Below are positions 27,271 to 36,271 of a stretch of DNA of 64,000 bases, piece after piece (the first letter of the stretch is position 1; the number at the start of each line of letters is the position of its first letter). The notes beneath the pieces were generated by a model. The model ran no database searches. It had not been told where the DNA came from and worked only from the letters and a program-made list of their open reading frames with translations. Position numbers and translations under genes: made by a program. Source of the stretch: Oceaniovalibus sp. ACAM 378 (GTDB lineage: Bacteria > Pseudomonadota > Alphaproteobacteria > Rhodobacterales > Rhodobacteraceae); NCBI RefSeq assembly GCF_008085915.1, contig NZ_VSJK01000008.1, forward strand, positions 124,001 to 188,000. The letters run 5' to 3'.

Positions 27271-27300
27271 GTTTTGGTGGAGCGGCAGGGTGATGCCGCG

Positions 27301-28509
27301 TCAGGCCCGTTCGGCGATGGCCCGGCCTGCCGCCCAACCCGATGACCAGGCCCATTGAAAGTTGTATCCGCCCAGCCAGCCGGTCACGTCCACCGCTTCG
27401 CCTATGGCGAACAGACCGGGGCAGGGGCGGCACTCCATCGTGCGGCTGTCCAGATCACCGGTGTCGATGCCGCCCAAGGTGACTTCCGCGGTGCGGTAGC
27501 CCTCGGTGCCGGACGGGTGCAATTCCCAGCCGTGCAACAGATCGGCGACCTGGCGCAGGCGGGCGTCGGAACAATCGGCCAGATTGCCGCTCAGCCCGTG
27601 CGCGGCAACCAGATCGGCGGCCAACCGTGCAGGCAGCAGATCGCCAAGATGGGTTGCCAGCGCCTTGCGCCCCGCCGTTGTGCGCCTTTCGCGCAGAGTA
27701 TCGAACAGCGAAACGCCGGGCGACAGATCGACAAGAACCGCTTCGCCTTCGTGCCAATAGGATGAGGCCTGAAGCACCGCCGGACCGGACAACCCGCGGT
27801 GGGTGAACAACATCGCTTCATCAAAGCTCGTCCCACCCGCGCTGATGCGCACCGGCGCGGCAACTCCGGCCAGCGGACGAAAGCGGGCCATGACATCGTC
27901 ACCAAAGGTCAACGGCACTAGACCCGGGCGCGTGTCGGTCAGCCGGACGCCGAATTGCCGCGCCAAAGTATAGGCCAACCCGGTTGCACCCATCTTGGGA
28001 ATTGATTTGCCGCCCGTCGCCAGCACCAGATGGCGCGCGGTGACGGTGACCGGCGTGCCGTCACGCTCAAGGTCGGCGGTGAACAGTTTGCCATCGTGGC
28101 GAACCGCACGGATTGCCGTTTTCAGCCATAGGTTCGCGCCCGACATCTCGGCCAGCAGCATGGCGATGATATCCTTGGCCGAATGGTCGCAGAAAAGCTG
28201 ACCCAGCGTTTTTTCATGCCAAGGGATCGAGTGACGCGCGACAAGATCAAGGAAATCCCACTGCGTATACCGTGAAAGCGCGGATTTGCAGAAATGTGGG
28301 TTGGCCGACAGAAATGCCGCCGGATCGGTGTGGAGATTGGTGAAATTGCACCGCCCACCCCCGGAAATCCGGATTTTTTCGCCCGGTGCCCGCGCATGAT
28401 CGACGATCAACACGCCGCCTCCGGGCTTGCCGTTTTTGTGGCCCGCATGCGCGGCACACATCATGCCGGCTGCACCGGCGCCAAGGATCAGGGTGTCGAA
28501 ATGCTCCAT
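27301..28509 (-). CDS. NAD(P)/FAD-dependent oxidoreductase, BaiN/HI0933 family
   Basis: A 402-residue flavoprotein. The N-terminal dinucleotide fold reads LGAGAAGM, followed by the GGGRCNFTN motif diagnostic of the HI0933/YhiN family. The C-terminal GGYNFQWAWSSG block closes the FAD site. The family's physiological role is poorly known. The ATG at 28509 is chosen by alignment to the fold; an AGGAG lies only 2 nt upstream, which is unusually close. It is the only gene on the opposite strand inside the dcw cluster, between murD and ftsW. Confidence 0.85.
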   Translation of the reverse strand: MEHFDTLILGAGAAGMMCAAHAGHKNGKPGGGVLIVDHARAPGEKIRISGGGRCNFTNLHTDPAAFLSANPHFCKSALSRYTQWDFLDLVARHSIPWHEKTLGQLFCDHSAKDIIAMLLAEMSGANLWLKTAIRAVRHDGKLFTADLERDGTPVTVTARHLVLATGGKSIPKMGATGLAYTLARQFGVRLTDTRPGLVPLTFGDDVMARFRPLAGVAAPVRISAGGTSFDEAMLFTHRGLSGPAVLQASSYWHEGEAVLVDLSPGVSLFDTLRERRTTAGRKALATHLGDLLPARLAADLVAAHGLSGNLADCSDARLRQVADLLHGWELHPSGTEGYRTAEVTLGGIDTGDLDSRTMECRPCPGLFAIGEAVDVTGWLGGYNFQWAWSSGWAAGRAIAERA

Positions 28510-28660
28510 ATCTCCTGTGACCACGTTGCGGTTGGCGCGGCAAGGGGGCAACGATGTGGCAGAGATCGCGCAAAACTCTGGCATGACCGGAAAATTCGCG
28601 CTATTGTTTGGCTCAGACCCGGACAACCGGGCACGTTCCAAGGCAGCGGGCAGCAGTCAA

Positions 28661-29827
28661 ATGACAGAAATGGTGTACGGCACGGTTCCCATGCAGGGCG
28701 GTGAGCCGATTCTTCCGCGATGGTGGAACACGATCGACCGATGGTCGCTGTCGTGTATTCTGCTGTTGTTCGGTGTCGGCTTGTTGTTGGGGCTTGCGGC
28801 GTCGCCGCCTTTGGCCGCGCGCAACGGGTTCGAACCGTTTTATTATGTCAAGAAACAGGCCGTGTTCGGTGGCGCGGCCCTGATGGCGCTGTGGATCACC
28901 ACGCTGATGTCGCCCGTTCTGGTGCGGCGTCTGGCGGTGATCGGGTTCATGGGGTCATTTGTGGCGCTTGCGTTGCTGCCGGTGTTCGGCACGGATTTCG
29001 GCAAGGGTGCAGTGCGATGGTATTCGCTTGGCTTTGCCAGCCTCCAGCCATCCGAGTTTCTGAAGCCCGGGTTCATCGTCGTCGCCGCCTGGATGCTTGC
29101 CGCCAGTTACGAGGTGGGCGGACCGCCGGGCAAGACGTTCTCGCTGATCCTGTGCGTTACGGTCGTGGCATTTCTGGCATTGCAGCCGGATTTCGGTCAG
29201 GCGGCGCTGGTGCTGTTTTCATGGGGCGTGATGTATTTCGTTGCCGGGGCGCCGATCACCCTGCTTGTCGGGCTGGCGGCAAGCGTCGTGTTTCTGGGCA
29301 CCTTCGCCTATAACAACTCGCAACACTTTGCGCGGCGGATCGATGGGTTCCTGTCGGCCGATCTGGATCCGACGACGCAGCTTGGCTATGCCACAAATGC
29401 AATCCGCGAAGGTGGTTTCTGGGGTGTCGGCGTCGGCGAGGGGCAGGTCAAATGGTCGCTGCCTGACGCGCATACGGATTTTATCATCGCGGTGGCCGCC
29501 GAAGAATACGGGCTGCTCTTGGTGATGTGCATCATTGCGCTTTACGCCACCGTGGTCGTGCGGTCGCTGATCCGGCTGATGCGCGAGCGTGATCCGTTCA
29601 TCCGGCTTGCGGGCACGGGTCTGGCCTGTGTGTTCGGCGTGCAGGCAATGATCAACATGGGCGTCGCGGTGCGGCTGTTGCCGGCCAAGGGCATGACGCT
29701 GCCTTTCGTCAGCTATGGCGGTTCTTCGGTGATCGCGAGCGGTATTGCCGTCGGTATGTTGCTGGCGTTTACGCGGGTGCGTCCGCAGGGTGAAATCGGC
29801 GATATCCTGATCCAGCGGGGGCGCTGA
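28661..29827 (+). CDS. ftsW: Septal peptidoglycan polymerase FtsW
   Basis: A 388-residue SEDS-family membrane glycosyltransferase that polymerises lipid II at the septum together with FtsI. About ten membrane segments are visible. The FVSYGGSS block and PAKGMTLP near the C terminus are SEDS signatures. The frame is open upstream through the baiN-like promoter region. I chose the ATG at 28661 because it precedes the short cytoplasmic tail; an ATG three codons later is equivalent. Expression needs either read-through past the baiN-like gene or a local promoter. Confidence 0.94.
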   Translation: MTEMVYGTVPMQGGEPILPRWWNTIDRWSLSCILLLFGVGLLLGLAASPPLAARNGFEPFYYVKKQAVFGGAALMALWITTLMSPVLVRRLAVIGFMGSFVALALLPVFGTDFGKGAVRWYSLGFASLQPSEFLKPGFIVVAAWMLAASYEVGGPPGKTFSLILCVTVVAFLALQPDFGQAALVLFSWGVMYFVAGAPITLLVGLAASVVFLGTFAYNNSQHFARRIDGFLSADLDPTTQLGYATNAIREGGFWGVGVGEGQVKWSLPDAHTDFIIAVAAEEYGLLLVMCIIALYATVVVRSLIRLMRERDPFIRLAGTGLACVFGVQAMINMGVAVRLLPAKGMTLPFVSYGGSSVIASGIAVGMLLAFTRVRPQGEIGDILIQRGR

Positions 29828-29878
29828 GATGCGGTGCGCTCTTCGGTCCGTGCCGGCCCTCATCGCGGTGCCCGGGCG

Positions 29879-30991
29879 GTGAGTGCGCCGCTGATCGTGA
29901 TCGCCGCAGGCGGCACGGGCGGGCATATGTTCCCGGCGCAGGCCTTGGCGGAAGCGATGCTGGCGCGAGGCTGGCGGGTGAAACTGTCGACCGACGCCCG
30001 CGGTGCGCGATATACCGACGGATTTCCGGGGGCCGTGGGGATCGAACAGGTGCCAGCCGCCACCTTTGCGCGGGGTGGCCTGTTCGCCAAGGCGGCGGTG
30101 CCGTTTCGTATTCTGGCGGGGGCAATGCGGGCGCGGGCGTCGATGCGCCGCGATCCGCCTGCCGTTGTCATCGGATTTGGCGGCTATCCCGCTGTTCCTG
30201 CGATGCTTGCCGCCACCATGCTGCGTCTGCCCCGACTGATCCATGAACAGAACGGCGTGCTTGGCCGGGTGAACCAGCTTTTCGCCCGCCATGTCCATGC
30301 GGTTGCCTGTGGCACCTGGCCAACGGCTCTGCCCGGCGGTGTCAAAGGTGTGCATATCGGCAATCCGGTTCGTGCCGCAATTTTGGAACTGGCCGCCAGT
30401 CCCTATGATTTGCCGGGCGACAGGGCATCGGTGCTGGTGATGGGGGGCAGTCAGGGCGCACGCATTCTGTCTGATGTTGTTCCCGCCGCACTGGCGCTGC
30501 TGCCCGACGCGCGGCGTGCGGGTCTGACCGTGGCCCATCAAGCCCGGGTCGAGGATCACGAGCGGGTGACCGAGGCCTATCGCGCCGCCGGGATCACCGC
30601 TGATGTGCGGGCCTTTTTTGACGATGCGCCGCAGCGGTTCCGCGATGCGCAGCTGGTGATCACCCGATCGGGTGCGTCGACCATGGCTGACATAACCGTG
30701 ATTGGCCGTCCGGCGATTCTGGTTCCCTTGGCCGCCGCCATCCGCGATGAGCAATCCGCAAATGCCCGTGCCTTGGTCGAGGCCGGAGCCGCGTCCCTGA
30801 TGAACGAAACCGAATTCACAGCCGAAGCCCTTGCCGCAGAAACCGCTGCCATCCTGTCCGATCCCGTCCGTGCGGCGCGGATGGCCGCCGCCGCCCTGTC
30901 ACTGGGCCGTCCCGATGCCACCCAGCGCCTTGTCGCGCTGATCGATTCCCTGTTACCGCCCGAGAACCGCCAGGAGACTGCGGATGTTTGA
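29879..30991 (+). CDS. murG: UDP-N-acetylglucosamine--lipid I N-acetylglucosaminyltransferase
   Basis: A 370-residue GT-B peripheral membrane enzyme that converts lipid I to lipid [12 protein letters not shown] is at the N terminus, HEQNGVLGR follows, and MGGSQGARI opens the second domain. Start is uncertain: GTG at 29834 gives 15 extra residues, while the GTG at 29879 lies right before the first strand as in relatives. It overlaps murC by 8 bp. Confidence 0.95.
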   Translation: MSAPLIVIAAGGTGGHMFPAQALAEAMLARGWRVKLSTDARGARYTDGFPGAVGIEQVPAATFARGGLFAKAAVPFRILAGAMRARASMRRDPPAVVIGFGGYPAVPAMLAATMLRLPRLIHEQNGVLGRVNQLFARHVHAVACGTWPTALPGGVKGVHIGNPVRAAILELAASPYDLPGDRASVLVMGGSQGARILSDVVPAALALLPDARRAGLTVAHQARVEDHERVTEAYRAAGITADVRAFFDDAPQRFRDAQLVITRSGASTMADITVIGRPAILVPLAAAIRDEQSANARALVEAGAASLMNETEFTAEALAAETAAILSDPVRAARMAAAALSLGRPDATQRLVALIDSLLPPENRQETADV

Positions 30992-32414
30992 TGTCCTGAA
31001 AGAGCCCGCCATGAACGCTGCAACCAAACTGCCCACTCAGATGGGACCCATTCACTTTGTCGGAATTGGCGGCATCGGCATGTCCGGCATTGCCGAAGTG
31101 CTGCTGAACCACGGATATACCGTGCAGGGGTCTGACCTGAAGGCATCGCCGATCACCGAACGGCTGGAGACTTTGGGCGCGACCGTGTTCACCGGGCAGC
31201 GCGCCGAGAATCTGGACAAGGCCGAGGTGGTCGTGATCTCGTCGGCGATCAAGAAGGGCAACCCGGAATTGGACGCTGCCCGTCTGCGCGGCTTGCCGGT
31301 GGTGCGCCGGGCCGAAATGCTGGCCGAACTGATGCGGCTGAAATCCAACATCGCCGTCGCGGGCACCCATGGCAAGACGACGACAACCACCATGGTTGCG
31401 GCCCTGCTGGACGAAGGCGGGATCGACCCGACCGTGATCAACGGCGGCATCATCCACGCCTATGGATCGAACGCGCGGATGGGGCAGGGCGAATGGATGG
31501 TCGTCGAGGCGGACGAATCCGACGGCACCTTCAACCGGTTGCCCGCCACCATCGCTATCGTGACCAATATCGATCCCGAACATATGGAGCATTGGGGCGA
31601 TTTCGACACCCTGCGTCAGGGGTTTCTGGATTTCGTGAGCAACATCCCGTTCTACGGGCTTGCCGTGTGCTGCACCGACCACCCCGAAGTACAGGTGCTG
31701 GTGGGCCGGATCACCGACCGGCGTGTCGTCACCTTTGGGTTCAACGCTCAGGCCGATGTGCGGGCGGTGAACCTGCGGTATGAAAAAGGCGTCGCGCATT
31801 TCGATATCGCGCTTCAGGCCGAGGATGTGGTGATCGAGGGCTGCACCCTGCCAATGCCCGGCGATCACAACGTTTCCAACGCCCTTGCGGCGGTGGCCGT
31901 GGCGCGGCACCTTGGCATGTCCGACGATGCAATCCGCAAGGCATTGGCCGCCTTTGGTGGCGTCAACCGGCGCTTTACCCGGGTGGGCGAAGTGAACGGC
32001 GTGACGATCATCGACGATTACGGTCACCATCCGGTGGAAATTGCCGCCGTTCTCAAAGCCGCGCGTCAGGCCAGCGAAGGCCGGGTGATCGCCGTGCATC
32101 AGCCGCACCGGTACTCGCGGCTTGCCTCGCTGTTCGAAGATTTCTGCACCTGTTTCAACGAGGCCGATGTGGTTGCCATTGCCGATGTCTTTGCAGCCGG
32201 TGAAGAGCCGATTGAAGGCGCCGGGCGCGACGATCTGGTCACTGGCCTGATCCGTCACGGCCATCGTCACGCCCGCGCCATCCGCGACGAAGATGATCTG
32301 GAACGTCTGGTGCGCGAACAGGCGCGGCCCGGTGATATCGTGGTTTGCCTTGGCGCCGGTACGATTTCGACCTGGGCGAACGGGTTGCCAGCGCGACTTG
32401 CTTCGGACGGTTGA
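30984..32414 (+). CDS. murC: UDP-N-acetylmuramate--L-alanine ligase
   Basis: A 476-residue Mur ligase that adds the first stem-peptide residue. It has [12 protein letters not shown] at the N terminus, the ATP loop GTHGKTTTT, and the [10 protein letters not shown] block. The ATG at 30984 overlaps the murG stop and has AGGAG 7 nt upstream, so it is favoured over an ATG nine codons later. Confidence 0.97.
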   Translation: MFDVLKEPAMNAATKLPTQMGPIHFVGIGGIGMSGIAEVLLNHGYTVQGSDLKASPITERLETLGATVFTGQRAENLDKAEVVVISSAIKKGNPELDAARLRGLPVVRRAEMLAELMRLKSNIAVAGTHGKTTTTTMVAALLDEGGIDPTVINGGIIHAYGSNARMGQGEWMVVEADESDGTFNRLPATIAIVTNIDPEHMEHWGDFDTLRQGFLDFVSNIPFYGLAVCCTDHPEVQVLVGRITDRRVVTFGFNAQADVRAVNLRYEKGVAHFDIALQAEDVVIEGCTLPMPGDHNVSNALAAVAVARHLGMSDDAIRKALAAFGGVNRRFTRVGEVNGVTIIDDYGHHPVEIAAVLKAARQASEGRVIAVHQPHRYSRLASLFEDFCTCFNEADVVAIADVFAAGEEPIEGAGRDDLVTGLIRHGHRHARAIRDEDDLERLVREQARPGDIVVCLGAGTISTWANGLPARLASDG

Positions 32415-32417
32415 TGG

Positions 32418-32726
32418 ATGGAGGTCATGTTCCTCCTCCTCTGTTCTGCCTTCGGGCCGGGCTTTTGGTCGGGGATCAGCCTGCCTTTTCGCTTGGTCTG
32501 GCCCGTGGCCGCGCTAGCGGTGATTGGCGGGCTGGCGATTGCCGTTCTGCTCAACATGGGAGGCAGAGCGGTGATTGGCGGGCTGGCGATTGCCGTTCTG
32601 CTCAACATCGGGGGCAGTTTGCTGAACGGTCCCGACATGCCATGGATGGTCGTTCCCGGCGTCGTTCTGCTTCTGCTGGGGCAGGCGGTTGGCCCGCTGA
32701 AATGGCGTGAAGGCGGTGCGTTGTGA
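32418..32726 (+). CDS. Small hydrophobic membrane protein with a duplicated membrane segment
   Basis: A 102-residue protein, almost entirely hydrophobic, with about four membrane segments. Residues about 34-50 and 51-67 are a tandem duplication (AVIGGLAIAVLLN repeated), caused by a 51-bp in-frame DNA duplication at 32517-32618. It is linked to the two DUF2484 genes that follow; the next start overlaps its stop (GTGA). No function is assigned. The location in the dcw cluster suggests a membrane or envelope role. Confidence 0.6.
   Translation: MEVMFLLLCSAFGPGFWSGISLPFRLVWPVAALAVIGGLAIAVLLNMGGRAVIGGLAIAVLLNIGGSLLNGPDMPWMVVPGVVLLLLGQAVGPLKWREGGAL
32517..32618 (+). repeat. 51-bp in-frame tandem duplication
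   Basis: Two 51-bp units start at 32517 and 32568. The first 41 bases are identical and the last ten have a few changes. The duplication adds 17 residues, about one membrane helix, to the encoded protein. Confidence 0.9.
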
Positions 32727-33022
32727 GCGCGGCACTGATCGCTGGCTGCCTTTGGGTTCTAGTCGCGTCCCTGACGGCGATACTGCCGATGCGCCGGCAA
32801 TATGCACCCGGCATCGCGTTGCTGATCGGCGCACCGGTTTTGATCGGCTGGATCGGCGTTGCGCATGGACCCTGGGTGGCGCTGGCTGTGCTGGCTGCCG
32901 CCCTGTCGATGTTTCGCAGGCCATTGATCTATCTGGCGCGGCGGATGATCGGTCTGACCATTTCCCACCCCGAGACAAGCGCGCAAGCCAGTGAGGAGAG
33001 TCCCCGATGTCCCTGTCCCTGA
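32723..33022 (+). CDS. DUF2484-family membrane protein, copy 1
   Basis: A 99-residue protein with about three membrane segments. The layout LIAGCLWVLVASLTAILP and HGPWVALAVLAA parallels the next gene, so these are tandem paralogues. The family is common between murC and murB in Rhodobacterales, but its function is not known. It starts with GTG overlapping the previous stop, and its last 16 bp overlap copy 2. The C-terminal tail beyond residue 80 is polar. Confidence 0.7.
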   Translation: MSAALIAGCLWVLVASLTAILPMRRQYAPGIALLIGAPVLIGWIGVAHGPWVALAVLAAALSMFRRPLIYLARRMIGLTISHPETSAQASEESPRCPCP

Positions 33023-33258
33023 TCCTTGCCAGCCTGTGGTTCCTTGCGGCCAACGTCGGCGCCATCCTGCCCAGCGGGCGCAATCACTGGCCGCTGGCAT
33101 GGTGCCTGATTGCGGTCGGCATTCCGCTGTTGGGGTTCGTCACCTGGCAGCATGGCCCCTGGGTGGGTCTGCTGGTGCTGGCAGGCGGAGCGTCAATCCT
33201 GCGCTGGCCCCTGCGGCATCTGGTGGACTGGATGAAGCGCCGCGCCCACCGGCCCTGA
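33007..33258 (+). CDS. DUF2484-family membrane protein, copy 2
   Basis: An 83-residue protein with about three membrane helices. Blocks LILASLWFLAANVGAILP, WCLIAVGIPLLG and HGPWVGLLVLAGGASILRWP are close to the family consensus. GAGGAG lies 6-7 nt before the ATG. It ends in a basic tail (MKRRAHRP). It is likely co-expressed with murC and murB; function unknown. Confidence 0.8.
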   Translation: MSLSLILASLWFLAANVGAILPSGRNHWPLAWCLIAVGIPLLGFVTWQHGPWVGLLVLAGGASILRWPLRHLVDWMKRRAHRP

Positions 33259-33455
33259 AGCCGGATGCCGCCGCCTCGATATGGCATTGTCCATATAGCG
33301 GCACGCGCTCAAGCATCCCCGGGATTATGCATATGACTGAACGCGATATGGGGCTGGCGGAAATCTGTCAGATCGAAATTCGCGAAATCCTTGGGTGGAA
33401 TTTGATTCATTTCAAAGGCCACATGCTCTAAAAGGCAGAAAACTGCGAGCATCCC

Positions 33456-34376
33456 ATGACCCTTCCCATCCCCCGCGGCATTCTTACCGCGAACCGTCCT
33501 CTTGCTGATCTGACATGGCTGCGCGTTGGCGGGCCTGCGGATTATCTGTTTCAGCCGGCGGATATCGAGGATCTGCAATCCTTCCTGCGTGATCTCGACG
33601 CTGATATTCCGGTGTTTCCCATGGGCGTGGGCAGCAACCTGATCGTGCGCGACGGGGGAATCCGTGCCGTGGTGATCCGCCTTGGGCGGGGGTTCAACAC
33701 CATCACGATTGACGGCACCATGGTTACTGCCGGGGCCGCCGCACTGGATGCGCATGTGGCGCGCAAAGCCGCCGAGCAAGGCGTAGACCTGACGTTTCTG
33801 CGCACCATTCCCGGCGCCATCGGCGGGGCGGTGCGAATGAATGCGGGGTGCTACGGGCGTTATATTGCCGATGATCTGATGCAGGCCCGGGCGGTGCTGC
33901 GCGATGGATCGCTGATAACGCTGACGCCTGATGAGCTGAATTTCAGCTATCGCCATTCCACTTTGGCGGACGGTGCGGTGCTGATCGATGCCACGTTCAA
34001 AGCGCCCTCGGGCGATCCGGCGGTGCTGTCCGCGCGGATGGATGAACAACTGGCAAAACGCGATGCCACCCAGCCGACCAAGGATCGCACGGCGGGCAGC
34101 ACCTTTCGCAATCCGGCGGGGTTTTCCAGTACGGGCGCGGCCGACGATACCCATGATCTGAAGGCGTGGAAGGTGATTGATGATGCCGGTCTGCGCGGTC
34201 ACAGACGGGGCGGGGCACAGATGTCGCCAAAGCACCCCAACTTTCTGGTCAACGCCGACAATGCGAGTGCCGCAGATCTTGAGGGGCTTGGCGAAGAGGT
34301 GCGCGAAAAGGTCTTTCAAAACAGCGAAATTCGTCTAGAGTGGGAAATTATGCGTGTCGGCGAACCGGCACCCTGA
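33456..34376 (+). CDS. murB: UDP-N-acetylenolpyruvoylglucosamine reductase
   Basis: A 306-residue FAD enzyme that forms UDP-MurNAc. FAD-binding blocks [12 protein letters not shown] and [17 protein letters not shown] are visible, as is the catalytic GSTFRNP serine region. It is a type II MurB by length and by the missing extra C-terminal loop. A 197-bp gap with no recognisable gene precedes it, so it may have its own promoter. The ribosome site is weak. Confidence 0.95.
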   Translation: MTLPIPRGILTANRPLADLTWLRVGGPADYLFQPADIEDLQSFLRDLDADIPVFPMGVGSNLIVRDGGIRAVVIRLGRGFNTITIDGTMVTAGAAALDAHVARKAAEQGVDLTFLRTIPGAIGGAVRMNAGCYGRYIADDLMQARAVLRDGSLITLTPDELNFSYRHSTLADGAVLIDATFKAPSGDPAVLSARMDEQLAKRDATQPTKDRTAGSTFRNPAGFSSTGAADDTHDLKAWKVIDDAGLRGHRRGGAQMSPKHPNFLVNADNASAADLEGLGEEVREKVFQNSEIRLEWEIMRVGEPAP

Positions 34377-34465
34377 TTTCGTACACGACCAAGACCAGGC
34401 AGAAACGGGCGAACCAGCCCGAAATAATTAAAAATATGGCCGATACAGGCCATGCGAGGCGATAA

Positions 34466-35407
34466 GTGACGGGTATGTCGAGCAGGACATCCCTCAAGGT
34501 TGCAGTATTGATGGGCGGACCCTCGGCCGAGCGCGAGGTGTCTCTGTCGTCGGGGCGCGAATGCGCTGCTGCGCTGCGGGGCGAAGGATTCAACGTGGTC
34601 ACTCTGGACGCGGGCGTCGATTTGCCTGCGCGATTGGCCGAAGAGCGCCCGGATGTGGTGTTCAACGCTCTGCATGGACGGTGGGGCGAAGACGGCTGTG
34701 TGCAGGGCCTGCTGGAATGGCTGCGCATCCCTTATACCCACTCTGGCGTGCTTGCCTCGGCCATGGCGATGGACAAGGAGCGCAGCAAAGACGCGTTCCG
34801 CAAGGCCGGCCTGCCGGTGGTTGCATCGCTTTTGGCCCAAGCGCGGCATGTTCAGGCCTCTCATGTCATGGACCCGCCCTATGTCGTCAAACCCTATAAC
34901 GAAGGGTCGAGCGTCGGGGTCTATCTGGTGCATGAGGCGGCGAATGGCCCACCGCAACTTTCTGCCGATATGCCTGAATGGGTGATGGTTGAACGGTTTG
35001 CACCGGGGCGCGAGCTGACCACCACAGTCATGGGGGCGGGTGCCGAATATGATGCGCGGGCGCTGACCGTCACGGATATCGTGACCGACGGCTGGTATGA
35101 CTACGACGCGAAATACAAACCCGGCGGATCGCGCCATGTGGTGCCTGCCGTGATCCCGCGTGAAATCCACTCGGCCTGTCTCGACTTTGCCCTGCGCGCC
35201 CATGAGGTGTTGGGGTGCCGGGGCGTGTCGCGCACCGATTTCCGGTGGGATGAAACCCGCGGGCTGGACGGGCTGATCTTGCTGGAAACCAACACTCAAC
35301 CGGGAATGACGCCGACATCGCTTGCACCCGAACAGGCGGCCCATTGCGGCATAACGTTTGGCGAGCTCTGCGCCTGGATGGTCGAGGATGCGTCATGCGA
35401 CAGATAA
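34466..35407 (+). CDS. ddl: D-alanine--D-alanine ligase
   Basis: A 313-residue ATP-grasp ligase that makes D-Ala-D-Ala for MurF. MGGPSAEREVSLSSG is at the N terminus, NALHGRWGEDG follows, and LLETNTQPGMTP closes the active site. GTG at 34466 is favoured, with GAGG 6 nt upstream; an ATG three codons later is possible. The 3' end overlaps ftsQ by 13 bp. Confidence 0.95.
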   Translation: MTGMSSRTSLKVAVLMGGPSAEREVSLSSGRECAAALRGEGFNVVTLDAGVDLPARLAEERPDVVFNALHGRWGEDGCVQGLLEWLRIPYTHSGVLASAMAMDKERSKDAFRKAGLPVVASLLAQARHVQASHVMDPPYVVKPYNEGSSVGVYLVHEAANGPPQLSADMPEWVMVERFAPGRELTTTVMGAGAEYDARALTVTDIVTDGWYDYDAKYKPGGSRHVVPAVIPREIHSACLDFALRAHEVLGCRGVSRTDFRWDETRGLDGLILLETNTQPGMTPTSLAPEQAAHCGITFGELCAWMVEDASCDR

Positions 35408-36270
35408 GAACCGCGCCGCGCCGCGATCCCGCCCCATCCCGCATGGCGTACCGGATGCAGCGTCTGCTGCTGACGCCGTTCATCCGCCGTCTGGTCTGGG
35501 TCGGGTTTCCGGTGCTTTGCCTTTCGTCGGCGCTGGGCCTGTATCTGGCCGATCAGGAGCGGCGCGATGCAATCACGCTGATGGTGCATGACATCAAGGC
35601 GGCGGTGCGCGAACGGCCCGAATTCATGGTCAAGCTGATGGCGATTGACGGTGCTTCGGCAGGTGTCGCCGACGATATCCGCGAGGCAGTCCCGGTGGAT
35701 TTCCCGGTGTCTTCCTTTGATCTGGACTTGCCGCAGATGCTGCACGACGTCGCCGCTCTGGATGCTGTGGCACGGGCCGATCTGCGTATCCGTCCGGGCG
35801 GCGTGTTGCAGATCGAAGTGGTCGAACGCGTCCCGGTTGCCGTCTGGCGCAACGAGGACTCGCTTGATCTGTTGGATGTCGAGGGCCACCGCGTTGCCCC
35901 GCTGGCCAGTCGGTCGGTCCGTCACGATCTGCCGCTGATTGCCGGATGGGGTGCGGAAAAAGCGGTGGCCGAGGGTGTCGCTCTGGTTGCCACCGGGGCA
36001 CCGCTGTCGGATCGCCTGCGCGGTCTGGTCCGGGTCGGGGAGCGGCGCTGGGATGTGATCCTGGCCGACGGTCAGCGGATCATGCTGCCCGAAGAGGGCG
36101 CGATCGACGCGTTGGAACAGGTGATCGCGCTGGATCAGGCACAGGATATCCTTGCCCGCAATGTTGTGGACATCGACATGCGCAACAACCGACGGCCCAC
36201 TGTGCGGCTGGGGGAAGTGGCGTCGGAAGAGTTGCGCCAGATCAGGCTTCTGGAATTGGGAGTGGATTGA
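35395..36270 (+). CDS. ftsQ: Cell division protein FtsQ
   Basis: A 291-residue bitopic protein. A basic cytoplasmic tail of about 30 residues precedes one membrane segment (about 34-53), a POTRA-like segment with VSSFDLDLPQML, and the FtsQ beta domain with VVERVPVAVW. It links FtsL/FtsB to the early divisome. The ATG at 35395 lies inside the end of ddl; an in-frame start 17 codons upstream is less likely. Confidence 0.93.
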   Translation: MRQIRTAPRRDPAPSRMAYRMQRLLLTPFIRRLVWVGFPVLCLSSALGLYLADQERRDAITLMVHDIKAAVRERPEFMVKLMAIDGASAGVADDIREAVPVDFPVSSFDLDLPQMLHDVAALDAVARADLRIRPGGVLQIEVVERVPVAVWRNEDSLDLLDVEGHRVAPLASRSVRHDLPLIAGWGAEKAVAEGVALVATGAPLSDRLRGLVRVGERRWDVILADGQRIMLPEEGAIDALEQVIALDQAQDILARNVVDIDMRNNRRPTVRLGEVASEELRQIRLLELGVD

Positions 36271-36271
36271 G

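Noticed and set aside
33309-33431. Small gene between DUF2484 and murB (about 32 codons ending at 33431)
   Set aside because: It has no ribosome site and no recognisable sequence, and is too short to support.
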